From Gymnothorax reevesii (taxonomy: Eukaryota; Chordata; Actinopteri; Anguilliformes; Muraenidae): a stretch of 64,000 nucleotides of DNA. The position numbers were made by a program, and so were the translations under genes. The stretch spans positions 33,181,611-33,245,610 of the forward strand of contig CM056592.1 in NCBI GenBank assembly GCA_029721435.1. Reading direction: 5' to 3'. Shown here piece by piece: positions 22,513 to 35,245 of this stretch (its first letter is position 1; each line of letters starts with the position of its first letter). The notes beneath the pieces are model-generated. The model was not told the DNA's origin. It saw only the letters and a list, made by a program, of their open reading frames with translations, and made no database searches.

Positions 22513-23282
22513 CAGTGGTTCCCAAACCTCTCCTGGGACGGAGAAATCACACCAGGTCCACTAAGGAGCACGATCACAACACTGACACGCGCGGCGCTGC
22601 GTAAACCTAAAATAATTTTTCTCAAGTTCATTGCTGATGGAAATTGCTCGTTTCTATCATAGCCACCTTTGTACTTTTCTCTCCGAAAATCACCTACTCG
22701 CCAAAAGGAGAGCTCATGGTATATTTTACTTCATTTCTTTGGAAACATCCATTATGCCTGCACTAACTTTGAGACTTTAGAAGGTAAACAGAGGGAAAGT
22801 CAAAAATGAGAGCCACGACACTGTCGCTCGCCCAAACACCTGCGTTAATCAATGCACAGTATATCATTGAGCTTAAATCGAGGTCAGTTGATAAAAATAC
22901 AGCATGATTTGGCATTCAGAATTCGTTTTTACCCACCTGTCAACTAATCTAATTTGATGCAACAACCGATGACATGTCAGCAAAGTTACTTTTGTACAAA
23001 ATGGCCGCAAAATAGGTTGCCATAACAACAACCACTGACTTTCCATCTTTATTCTTCATATGAATTTTGGGTACATATTGAACCTGAATGGAATGGTGCA
23101 AACAAACTGGATTGAAATTCCAATTTAAACAAATCCATGTGTCCTAATTGGAGAGAAGATTTCTGTATTTTTTTCCTGTGTGGATCCAAATAGAATCTAG
23201 TGTTGATTTAACACTGAACATTTTACTGTGTAAATAACAAGATCAGGCCAGTGTAACCCAAGGGGAGGTTTGGGCACCGCTG
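22513..23282. mobile_element. Possible hAT-like non-autonomous element
   Basis: Inverted ends CAGTGGTTCCCAAACCTC (22513) and GAGGTTTGGGCACCGCTG (ending 23282) match over about 22 bases with few differences. CAG-starting ends of this kind are frequent in hAT-derived fish repeats. No matching 8-bp flanking duplication is visible and there is no transposase. Its left end lies only 62 bp from the shisa6 splice acceptor. Confidence 0.5.
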
Positions 23283-24679
23283 AACTAGAGGCCAGCAATC
23301 CAAGCCCGGTGTATCCAAATACTCAAAAATTGGGTAATATGGGGGAATAACATCAGAACTGAGACAGAGGATCTATGTTTTTTTTTTACATTTTTGAAAC
23401 CACCTCTAGTATCCATGTAGAAGGATAAAATATTCATCTGTTCCATGTCTAAAAAAAACAGACAGCAAACAATCACATCATTGAGGAAAGTGCCAGGTGT
23501 ACTTCACGAAAGTTTGAAAGTGAAAGCATGAAGGTTTAGGGCCACTGGTGTTCATCGGTGGCTGAGATCCTGTAAATGAATAAGAGAGAGAGAGAGAGAG
23601 CTCATGGCCCTGCAGGCGGAGGTGAAAATGCGCTTATCGTACGAGATAGAACATATTAAAATGCCGGGGAAAAACATGCAGCAGCTCCAGTAAATGGCTT
23701 TCACCAGGGTGGCTTGTTAACTATCACGCCTCTCCGAATCTGCAAATAAATAACGGTTCCAGATCCTAATCCGTCCTTCATTAGTGCCCATCTCTCTCTG
23801 TGCTGCATTTCCTAGCTTACTTCCTGTTAGCGCACCAGAGACCACCACATTATGAGAGACATGCAGGGAAAGTTTGGGAGTGTTGAGATGAAGAAAAGTG
23901 CTCACGTTTTGCTCAGGGAAGTGCCAATATGGCTGCACGTGGCGGTGAGAAATTTGATTAGATCTCCGTCTGGGCTCGAACCGTGTGACAGAAGGGATGC
24001 CGATGAATTTGTGATGCCACAGTAATCGAATTACACACCTGCACGAGCGGCACTTCAGCTCTCTCAGCGAAAGGAAACTGTCCGGACAGGCGTGTCTCGC
24101 CTCTAAATGGCTAGGGCAAACTGTCATATTCAAACTGAAATATTCACAGCAGTAATTTGTTTAGTATTGACAAGTTCCGGCTTCAAACACAGTTAAGAGT
24201 CCCATCTACTTTAGAGAAAAAAAAAAATCTCTGGACGTAGACTCCTGAATTTTCATGTGAATGATTTTCAATATCTCACCGAGTGAGAGGACAGGCCGTT
24301 AGGAAAATTTTATATGGCAGAGCCTGATTCCTATTTTATTTCTCAGACATCAGACCATCAGTCTGGTTTGACCATGATTAATTTTTCATTGCTAGTGTAT
24401 TATTCATTTCAATCAGTGTTTCCTTTGAATGATAGTTTTTTCTTTTCAACTCTTTTCTTTTTTTGTTTGTTCTAGTGACTGACAAAATTAATTTAAAAAC
24501 CAAGAAGAAAAATATCAATTTTTTGACTGGAGCATTAATCACTGGTCAACATTAATTTTGTGAGTGAACCTTTCGTATTGTTATAAATAATCCCCATGCT
24601 CACCAGAGGAAGCAGTTCCATAGAGTTTATTCTTCCAATGAGCTTTTTGTTATGAAATCAAAATAAAATTTGAGAGGTA

Positions 24680-25330
24680 TATCACATTCAATCCAAAAGT
24701 ATTTGGACAGTGATAAAATTTTCATCATTTTGGCTCTGTACTCCACCACAATCATTTTAAATGAATTTTAATCAAAATGTGTAAAAAGTGAACACTCTCA
24801 ACTTTAATTTTGGGCTTTGGCTGAAAAAAAAAAATTACATGAATCTTCCAGGAATTACAACCACTTTTATACCACGTTTAGTACACCATTTTAGGGGCTT
24901 AAGAGTAATTTATCAAATAAAATAATTATAATTAATTAGTTATTTATAATGCTTGGTGGCAAATTCTTTGCAGTTAATAACTGCCTGAAATCTGAAACCA
25001 ATGGACAACACCGTAAGCTTGATTTACTTCCTGCTTTTTCCTGTGACATTTCATGTTTAGTTCTGCTTTTTGCAAGTGAAACGCTGCTGGATCCAGGTTA
25101 GATGATAAATGGTTGTTTAAAAAAGGCTTCAGTGGTTTCTTGGCAAGCTTTTGGACACTGTCCTTGGACACTGCACCGTGAAGAGCTGTTCAATCGTTCT
25201 TTTAACATCTGGCTGAAAGCGAGCAGATAAAATAGCCGCAAAAACTTCAGGATTCATCCGGCTTTTACCAGCTGTAACGGCATGGATGAAAACAAGCAAA
25301 CCAACTCCAATGGCAGCCATTCATGCCCCA
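24680..25330 (-). mobile_element. Tc1-like transposon relic (3' part)
   Basis: The minus strand at 25320-24950 encodes a decayed Tc1-type transposase piece: VFIHAVTAGKSRMNPEVF, AAILSARFQPD and FTVQ precede a stop and scrambled C-terminal text. One terminus is suggested at about 24686 by TCCAAAAGTATTTGGACAGTGA, typical of Tc1-family ends. The 5' half and the other end are missing. Confidence 0.65.
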
Positions 25331-26497
25331 ACGGCGTAAATTCCCATTGAAAAATATGTATTTACATATAATTCCCAAAGTCACCTGTGAGGTTGAGCAC
25401 TAAATTACCAATTAGTTGAGATTAATTATTGATTTGTAGTGAATTTCCTAAAATGAGCAGCAAGAAGGTTGTACTTTTTGCCAAAAGAAGTTTGCCACAT
25501 AATGACTTTTCTTCGACTGTGATTAATTTTACTGCGCAGTGTTGGTGTTTATAGGATAGATTCTCAGCTTTTAATGAATTTATCCTTCATTTTGATATTA
25601 ATTATGATGACGAAGTTATCATTCATCATCCAGGGGAGCCATAATGCATGGGACAAAGGGCAGTGCAGGTGTCTCTGATTAATCTGACGTTTCCAAAAGT
25701 ATGAAAAGAGTTTTTAGTATTGAGTTTTGATTGCTGGCATTTGTTTGGTGTTGGTTTTGCCCTTGGTTTGCTGTGGGAGCCACATGCCATGATTGCCTAA
25801 AATGGGGTCTTCCCTTCGGGCAGTAATACTCACATTCAAAAACATAATAACTAAATAATCACCTTAACCAACCAAAATAATAACCAACTTGATAACCAAA
25901 AACTAAAGTGGACTGTCCACACTTTTACATCACATTCATCATTATTACATTTAAACTCAAATGAACTGAACTGAACTCCAGAAGTGTTGTCTGAATGTTC
26001 ATATTGACACTGCAGTAGCAGCAGTTTTATGGTCAAATTAATCGTGCTCCTCCAGTATCGATCGTTTCAGAGTGTTTAGACCAAATATGTCAACCCCGGA
26101 GCCCCCAAGGTTAAAAATAAAAATATATGCTGACCCTCCTTACTTTTTCTACTTCCCAGCTGCTATTGATGTGCACTGATTTTTACTATATCATACATGT
26201 ACAGTATATATGGTATTTGTCTGCTCAATGTAAAAAACAGTAGCTTTTATGCTATAGTCGGTGCCCTGATTTTCGGAATGGTATAACGGCCTCTGACTCA
26301 AAACTCCACACGTCCACAGATGAGACATAAAGGCTAAAGCCGTGACCTGACACTCGCTGCTCTTCATGTGCAAAGTAAACACCAAGAGCACCTGCTGTCA
26401 TCCGGAAGCACAAATTTGCACCAATGAAAATGGGTGGTTCGGTGTTTCTTGACAGTTTTCTCCCTAAAATGGACGGGCAAATTGTGTATGCAATATA

Positions 26498-27304
26498 CAC
26501 TGAACAAAAATGTAAACGCCCCATGTAAAATATTGATGCCACATGGAGTTAACAACTCTAAGTGAGCATATGCTGACTTTTACTTGTACAATAGGCATAT
26601 TTCTCTTGATTTGTGTACCATTTTTTAATCCATCTCTCTGTCAGTGAGCATTTGCTCAGTGATGCGGTGATTTCACTCAGTACATGGGTGTGGCATTTCT
26701 AGACGGTGATCAGACAGAATGAGCAGTACTCAGACACTCCTTATACTGGGGGCTTTAAAAGGCCACGTCAAAAGTCATCATGCCTCAGATGTCTCAGGTC
26801 ATGCAGGAACATGCCATTGGCCTGCTGGATGCAGGGATGTCCACCAGAGCGGTCGCTGTGCAGCTGAATGTTAACTATCGGACGATAGGCCGCTAGAGAG
26901 TTCGTTTCCGACAGACGGGCAGTACTGCAAATCAACCTCATCCACGTCGGCCACGTGTGACCACACTAGCACAAGATTGCTTCATCTGGCTCGTCCACCT
27001 GCGGGATCGGCTAAGATCAGCAACACGCACAGTGGATGAGACCGTTGTTCTGCACAACAGACGCATCACATCACAGACAGTCCGTAAACGCCTGCGAGAA
27101 GCCAGCTTGCACGATCGGCGTCCTCACCGTGGTCTGGATCTCACCGCTGTCCGGCGTTGGAAACGACTCACATGGGCAAACACACATGTTCGGTGGCCCT
27201 TGGCACGCTGGAGAAGAGTGTTATTCACAAACGAATCCCGGTTCCAGTTTTTTGGCAACGAAAACTCAAAAATTTTACATGGGGTGTTTATATTTCTGTT
27301 CATG
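26498..27304 (+). mobile_element. Internally deleted Tc1/mariner-family transposon
   Basis: 807 bp with inverted ends CACTGAACAAAAATGTAAAC (left) and GTTTATATTTCTGTTCATG (right), flanked by TA at 26496-26497 and 27305-27306. From 26780 it encodes MPQMSQVMQEHAIGLLDAG, a paired helix-turn-helix DNA-binding region (STRAVAVQLNVNYRTIG), and up to VLFTNESRFQFF. A stop lies at the LR position near 26894. The first catalytic aspartate is asparagine (TNES for TDES). The sequence then jumps to the right terminus, so the second D and the E are deleted. Confidence 0.9.
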
Positions 27305-27534
27305 TAAAAACCATGATATAGAAGTTGAGTAAACTGTTGTCTCAAAATTTCTAATCCAAATGTTAAAGCACTGTAGCAAAAAGCCACATTCCACTCTACA
27401 CTCAGCATACTGTTTGAAGTACCCATAACGTGGTTTACCACCATATATTGTTAAACAGCACCATGCAGAATGGTGTACACTATATGTAAAAACCAATATA
27501 TGGGATAAATTAACTTACATGAGTTTCACTTTAA

Positions 27535-27769
27535 CTCATTCCCTACGGCAAGCTGCTGCCAACGGTGGGCTGAATTCTACCATTCCCTACGGTAAGCCGA
27601 TGCCAGGGGTGTGGATGACCATTCGCAGTCTGATGAAAAACACGAAATCAGTTGACGATCGAGGTCATGGGCCACCCATACTTTAACACTTTACATTGTG
27701 TAATTTTCAAGAAAAGCATTCCTTACTAACGGAACTTTTTTTGTATAAAAGTATTCCGTAGGGAATGAG
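27535..27769. mobile_element. Second type of TTAA-flanked miniature element
   Basis: TTAA at 27531-27534 and 27770-27773 flanks inverted ends CTCATTCCCTACGG and CCGTAGGGAATGAG. Inside, CCATTCCCTACGGTAAGC at about 27580 partly repeats the left end. No coding capacity. The ends differ from the CCCTTAGAGC family, so it is a separate TTAA-target family. Confidence 0.82.
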
Positions 27770-28689
27770 TTAATCGATATGTGCATTCAATTTTGTTCCC
27801 ATCTGACTTTCACATGCGTCTCCATATGTAATTTTTATAGGACTAATACGTTTGGTCTTTGAGACACTGAGAACGGGAAGAATGCTAATAAATATGTGAG
27901 CGGAATAATCAGGGATGGATCAGCTCTAATTAAATCTGTAATCTGCAGATCAACGTGTTTATCGCCCGGGCTTTATCGAGGAAGCGTAATAAACGCTTTC
28001 CCAGGGAGTCTACGCTGCCTTCCCCCCTGACGCGCACACCCACACCCCGAACCATCGCAGGAACCCGAGTTCAAGTTAAACACAAAAGCAGCGAAGCCTC
28101 TTGGCTAATTTGCTGCAGCAGGTGAATCCCTTTGGAAGGAGATAATGGTTTGCATTGATGGACCTACATGAGGAGCACGGGGATCTGGCCAAAGATAGAT
28201 TTCATCTGATTTAAAACGAGCCGGCTGCTCATGGAGGCTGGTAGTGATGGGGGATCCCAATTGATCAGTTAAAACCTATGGCAGCGATCGCCTCTGCACA
28301 CGCAGCACATAAAGCCCTCGGAGGGGAGAGCGTTTGGCTTATCCACCAGTTTATTTCACACACGAGGCCATTATTGCAAATAGCCTGCTCCTCCAAACAG
28401 CAAATATGATGGTTGCGACTGATTTTACAAATCATGCAAGACAAGGTTGAGTTTTAGTCTTTAGTTAGAATGAAAGATTAAAATGGGGGAATGTGCGTTT
28501 AAAGTGCAAATAAACAAACAACCAATTGAACAACAACAACAAACAAAAAAAAATCCAGGGAACAGGGCTTCTATGGCTGAAAACACCTTGTTAAAGGGAA
28601 GAATCTGAAGCCCCCTTGCATCGAAGGGTTAATATTTTTTTCACTCAGCTAAATTGACTGGTGATTAATGATAAAGGACGAACGCATCA

Positions 28690-29320
<631 letters not shown>

Positions 29321-29915
29321 AGGATGAGAATGTGTCGGTTTAGGAGTCTTGGGAAGGGAAGATTCAGTCAAAGACTTTGGGAAAGGGAAGAATAAATGAT
29401 GACCAGACGACAGTAATCCACCACACCTTCTGTGCACAAACATTGCTTTAGCTGACAGTGCGGTCCTGTCGCCACTGTTTCACCGTGGGGTCAGTGCGAT
29501 TTGAGGAACTGCCAATGAAGAGCTCTGTGCTACTTTTAACCCCATGTAAATGCCATAAGGCTTCAAATTAGAGAGGGAGGGAGCGACGGCAGGGCTCTGA
29601 TTAAGGGCAGGCGCAATGGCTCTATACACGGTTTGGTGGCTACTGCAGACGGAGGGATGGGAATGTACAACAACAAGAATCATGTCGGACAAGAGTGAGG
29701 GGGACAGAGAGAAAGTGTGTGTGTGAGTTACGTGCTTTTGCTTGGCGTTTGTCTGACACATTCACTCTGCCCTGGAAAATAGAGTCATGACATGCTTTAG
29801 TCCGGCGTGCCTGATCAATATTACTGACAGGTGAAAACCTGCAGTGAAACGTCCAGAGGCACAGGGCGGGGAGAGAGAATACACATGTACACAGCTGTGT
29901 GTGTGTATCACTTAC

Positions 29916-29936
29916 CATGTCTCATTGCTCTGTGAG
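29916..29936 (-). CDS. shisa6: Candidate 21-base shisa6 microexon
   Basis: On the minus strand a pyrimidine-rich acceptor (TTTCTCATACTTTCTAG, ending at 29937) and a near-consensus donor (GTAAGTG, from 29915) bracket 21 bases. In the phase 1 frame required by the next exon they encode HRAMRH plus two split codons. The sequence is in frame, has no stop, and 21 bases keeps frame if skipped. It lies 963 bp upstream of the exon at 28952. Short in-frame microexons are frequent in neuronal genes. No transcript evidence is available. Confidence 0.5.
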
Positions 29937-32611
29937 CTAGAAAGTATGAGAAAGATCAGTAATGGACGGGTCTGTGGTATATTGTGAGTTACTGCAGCTA
30001 TCTGGTATTCTTTTTCTGATACAAAATAATTATTACTGACTCAGTGCAGAGTCGTGACACCGCTAAGTGCTTCTCAGGTTGTATGATAAACATTTAAACA
30101 TTGAGGCTGCCTTCCCTTGTTTGGTAATCAGACGTGAACATGGCAAATTTCAATATGCAATGAGGACTTTAAAAACATACATCCCCATTGCGTAGTAACA
30201 TGAGTAGTCAGCCATGTTCCTATTTACAGATGATACTGACAAAGTCATGGAAATCATGGCGATAGTCATTATCACTGAGCAATTTCAATCCAGGAAAAAG
30301 CAGGCTACTTTCTCAGAACAGACACAGATTGTGGAATTTCACAAATAGTAACAAATATTGTCTACATAATAGGAAAGGTCTGGAATTGTGTCATGGTATA
30401 TGAGTTCAAAGGCTGAAATTACTCACTTAAAAAGGTCGCATCATTTAGTTTAACTGTTCTTAAAATTACAGCATAGAAAATCTGAATGAACTGCATCTCG
30501 GGATCTTACCCAAGCATGAAAATGATGGAATGGGTCAGAATTACCGTGACCTTTACAGAATTCTAACTTCACTCGAGGGCAATAATTCTTCATTTGACAG
30601 ATGAAGATGGGCAGAGAAATGTGTCTCATTGCTTAATGTGTGACAATCTAATCATTTACGCGAAAAAAAAAACCTTTCACTTTGAATACAAGACTGAAAA
30701 AGGAGCTATACGACTAATTGAGATTTATACGTGGCTTATAAGATTATTACACTTATTTATGATCATTCATTATTTCAGGAACTCAAAAGCATAGAGTGTT
30801 CATAAAATTCCTCATGAGTAGGTTGTATTTATGATCTTTTTGAAGAGATCACAAAGGCTCTTCTGAATTATACATATATTATATTGAATATCTGACTGTT
30901 ATTCAGTTCAACAGCACCATATTATAATTAGCTATTCTGTTTCTGGTTTTGATTTATATTCAATTACATCATGGTTCATGCTCAAAGTAATATACCACGG
31001 TATATGTATTTATACCATATATTTTCCCCCTTTTTTTCACTGCATAAATCAATGAGTGACTAGGAAAGGTAGATAAGTGAGCAAAGGTATCACTCATTTG
31101 CTCGTGCTAAATTAGGCCCACTGTAAACTCCAAACACCGACAGGCAACAACAGGCAACAGGCAACTGTAGATATAGAATGACCAAACACGATATTAAAGG
31201 TACTATAAACCTTTTAATGGTCATTAAATTGCGCTCAATATGTGTAAGAGACTTAAACTACCATAAAACTGAATTCATCCGACAAATTTAGGCATTGTCT
31301 TGGACACGAAGTTATCAACTATTGAATTTTCCTAATTTCTGTACGTGCGATGTCTCTTGGGTTTCGGGAAGCTCTGGTTTAAATGCAGCATATGTAATCC
31401 AAAACCTTATTTTCTTCCTGCCAATTTCTCCTTTCCTCTCGCCGCCCAGTTAAAATTCAAACACATCCCGCCCTCAATAGGTATGTGAGTAGTCATAGCA
31501 ACAGTAAAGCCTTCCAGGTCTGTAAACAAATTGTACCAAGGAAGCTTGCTAGTTATGTCGAGGGTAATTGCATGTGTGAATACTAACATTACGGCTTTCA
31601 AAGCATCCCAATTTGTGTGACCAAATTTTGGGCTGTTGAGGGCATTGTAGCTGTAGATAGCTATCATTAGCTGACAGCATGCTTTCATTGAATTTTATCA
31701 TTTTGTAATTCATGTAGATTTGAGCTTACACAACAAATCTATTTTTTATATTTGTCATCTCAGCTTTTTGGACTGAAGCTGCGAGCAGGAGTCCTAAACA
31801 GGTGGGGAAAGTGAAATTTCATTCTGATAAATTGTGATGGAGGAGTTGTTTCCTCTAATCTGAGTTTACCGCATGTGTTCAACAATCCGCGGTTAAACAT
31901 AGAATTTCTGTAGCACAGTATGACAACGACCGTCAAAGCTTTGCAGTATTGCTGTAGAACTGTCATTACTGCAATTGAAATGTAGCGTTGAAATGTTGTA
32001 GAAATAACGACTGCACTTTCCCACTTCATCAAAGCTACAATTAATAGTGGCAGATGGAAATAATCTTTATATAATGGTAATTTTCAGATGAAGATGCAAA
32101 AATTATGTCAACGATAAACATATATGTGTGGTAATCATGATATAAGCACAGTATACAACTCTTTGCTGATCATCATTTGAAAATTCCTGCGCACCTATGA
32201 CAACATATGACATGACGTATGCAGACATGGTGGTACAGTATTCAGCTAGTAATCATATATTGCTAATATAGACACGTTTTTAAAAGCCACTGTACTAGGT
32301 GAACTCTGGCTGGAGTAGTTAAGGACTTTCATGTGTATTTGAGACATGGAATTGCGTATATAAGCTATGAAATGGTCATATCAGTTTGATTTAATGAAAA
32401 ATTGCAAGTGAATTCCATCCATCGATCTCCTTACCATTTTTAGGTGTGCGAGTTGGGCTAGCTAGAACCAGGTGGTTGTAGTTGTGTTGATGGTTGCCTG
32501 TGAATCAACCAAAAATAAATATATATATATATTACTGCATTACATTGAAAGAAACATATTGAGCCCACATAATAATATTAACAGGTTCATTAAGAAAGAT
32601 CTTAGCGCATA
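29937..32611. other. Unannotated stretch, probably shisa6 intron
   Basis: AT-rich. No exon with homology to the Shisa transmembrane or cysteine-rich region and no bounded transposon was recognised. Short open frames (for example 30594-30794 and 31407-31688) look like chance. Confidence 0.4.
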
Positions 32612-33025
32612 TACAGTTGAGTCCAAAATTGTTGAAACCCTTGATAAAAATGAAGGCAAAATGCTACCCATAAAAATAGGCAAATTAATTAATAAATAGT
32701 ATGAGAAGATATGCTCTTATTACAATACATTTGCTCTCATGTTCCAGACTTTCTCACCGAGTAATCGCATTTTTAATGAAAATGTTTGGACTCAAAATCA
32801 TTGGCTCTTCTGAGATTTTTACTTAATTAGCACATGTTAATTAGAAAATAAAAAGGAGTTTGCAAAATACCACTATGGGAATATAAATGGGAGAAAGTTC
32901 TTTGATCAGATTCACCATTTGCATGCTTTGTGAATAAAGAGGAAAGCATTCAAGATGAATCTCTCCTGCCTACAGTTAAATATGATGGAGGGCTACTGAC
33001 ATTTCGGCCATTTTGCAGTGCTCGT
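32612..33025 (+). mobile_element. Tc1-like transposon fragment
   Basis: Begins CAGTTGAGTCCAAAATTG, like a Tc1-family terminus. Its right part encodes LPTVKYDGGLLTFRPF (near 32970-33015), recalling the LPTVK..GGS.MVWGCF block of Tc1 transposases. It is interrupted at TA 33026-33027 by the next element. Possible continuation after 37512 (an LQDN-like codon run near 37600) is too weak to assert. Confidence 0.5.
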
Positions 33026-33390
33026 TACAAACCCCAATTCCAATGGAGTTGCGATGTTGACTAAAACTTAAATAAAAACAGAATACAATGATTTGCAAGT
33101 CCTTTTTGACCTATGTTCAATTGAGTATAGTACAAAGACAGGATATTTAATGTGTAAACTGATAAATTAGATTTTTTTTTTTTTTTGGGGAAATAGTCAC
33201 TTTGAATTTGATGTCTGCAGCACATTCCATAAAAGCTGGGACAGGGGAAACAAAAGACTGGGCCGTTTGAGGAATGCTCAAAAAACACTCGTTTGGGACA
33301 TTACACAGGTGAACAGGTTAATAGGAAACAGGTGAGTGTCATAATCAGGTATAAAAGGAGCCCCGAAGGCTCAGTCATTCACAAGAAAGG

Positions 33391-33694
33391 ATGGGGCGAG
33401 GTTCACCACTTCGAGAACAATTGTTTGAGCAAATAGTCCAACAGTTTAAGAACAAAGTTTCTCAACAATCAATCGCAAGGAATGTAGGAATTTCATCATC
33501 TACAGTCCATAATATCATCAAAAGATTCAGAGAATCCAGAGAAAGGCTGATAACCAACACTGAATGCCCGTGACCTTCAGTCCCTCAGGCGGCACTGCAT
33601 TATTAACTAACATCATTCTGTAAAGCATATTACCATGTGGGCTCCGGAACACTTCAAAAAACTATTGTCAACTGACATTGTCTGTTGCTTCATC
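33391..33694 (+). pseudogene. Element A transposase, 5' part
   Basis: MGRGSPLREQLFEQIVQQF opens the frame, then QQSIARNVGISSSTVHNII forms the helix-turn-helix of Tc1-type transposases. A stop follows at 33571 (TECP then TGA), after which decayed sequence continues to the insertion point of element B. Confidence 0.83.
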
Positions 33695-34041
33695 TACGAC
33701 CCCAATTTCGAAATAGTTGGGATAAAGTGTAAATTGTGAATAAAATCAAAACGTAATGACTTTCAGATCACATGAGCCAATATATGATTTACAATACAAC
33801 ATAGATAACATTTCAAATGCTGAAACTGAGACATTTTACATTTTTATTCAAAAAATGAGCTGATTTCAAATTTTCTGGCTGCAACAGGTCTCAAAAAAGT
33901 TGGGTCACAGCAAAAAAGGGCTGAAAAAGCAATTATTATATAAAAGAACAGCTGAAAGAACATTTAGCAAGTAATTAAGTTAACTGGCACCAGTTGTGTA
34001 ACATGATTGGCTATAAAAGGCTGAGTCTCTCAGAAGTAAAG

Positions 34042-35061
34042 ATGGCCAAAGGCTCTCCAACCTGTGAAGGCTTGTGTAAAAAAAAATTGTGGAATACTTT
34101 AAAAACAATGTTCTTCAACGTCCAATTGCAAAGGCTTTGAAGGTCTCATCATCGACAATGCATAACATCATCAAAAGATTCAGAGAAACGGGAAAATTCC
34201 CTGTGCATAAGGGACAAGGCCGAAGACCTTCACTGGATGCCTGTGATCTTCGAGCCCTCAGATGCGACTGCATCACTGACCGTCATGATTCTGTCATTGA
34301 CATTACTAAATGGGCCCAGGAATACTTCAAGATACTACTGTCTGTAAACAAAGTCCGCCGTGCCATCCACAGATGCCACCCAAAACTCATGCAAAAAGGA
34401 AGCCATTGTTGAGCATGATCCAGAAGCGCCACCGTGTTCTGTGGGCCAAGGCTCATTTAAAATGGACTGTAGCAAACTGGCAGAGTGTCTTGTGGTCAGT
34501 CGGGTATAAATTTAACACTCTTGCTGGAAATCATGGGCGTCTTGTCCTCCAGGCTAAAGAGGAGAAAGACCACCCCTCCGGTTATCAGCTTTCAGTTTAA
34601 AAGCCAGGATCTCTGATGGTATGGAGATGCATTAGTGCATATGGTGTGGGACACTTGCATGTTTTAAAAAGCATCATGAATTCTGAAAGGTATATAAAGG
34701 TTCTAGAGCAACATATGCTCCCTCCAGACAACATCTATTCCAGGAAAGGCCGTGTGTATTTCAGCAGGACAATGCAAAACCACATACTGCAGCTTTTACA
34801 ACAGCATGGCTTCGTAGTAGAGGAGTCCGTGTGCTGAACTGGCCTGCCTGCAGTCCTGATCTTTCACTGCTTGAGAACATTTGGCACATAATTAAAGGAA
34901 AAGTCCGTCAAAGGAGATTCAAAACTCTCCAGCAGCTGGAAGCCTGTATTAAACAAGAGTGGGATCAATTTCCAATGGCTAAAGTCAAGAAACTTGTTTC
35001 CTCAATGCCCAGACACCCATGCCCAGTGTTAAAAAGAAGAGGGGATGCTACACCATGGTAA
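34042..35061 (+). pseudogene. Element B transposase, frameshifted
   Basis: MAKGSPTCEGLC opens the frame; the helix-turn-helix region is RPIAKALKVSSSTMHNII. A frameshift occurs near 34400, a stop before KPGSLMVW (34600), and a further frameshift near 34770. The first catalytic motif reads WSVGYKF where WSDESKF is usual, so the aspartate is lost. The end, [17 protein letters not shown] to GDATPW, retains the glutamate (LLEN). Confidence 0.87.
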
Positions 35062-35245
35062 ACAGGCCCCTGTCCCAACTTTTTTGAGACCTGGAGCAGT
35101 CATCAAATTTGAAGTGAGCACATTTTGTGGATAAAATTGTAAAATTTCCCAGTTTCAACATTTGCTATGTCTGTGTTCTACTGTGAATAAAATACTGGCT
35201 GGTATGATTTCAAAGTCATTGCGCTTTGATTTTATTCACAATTTA

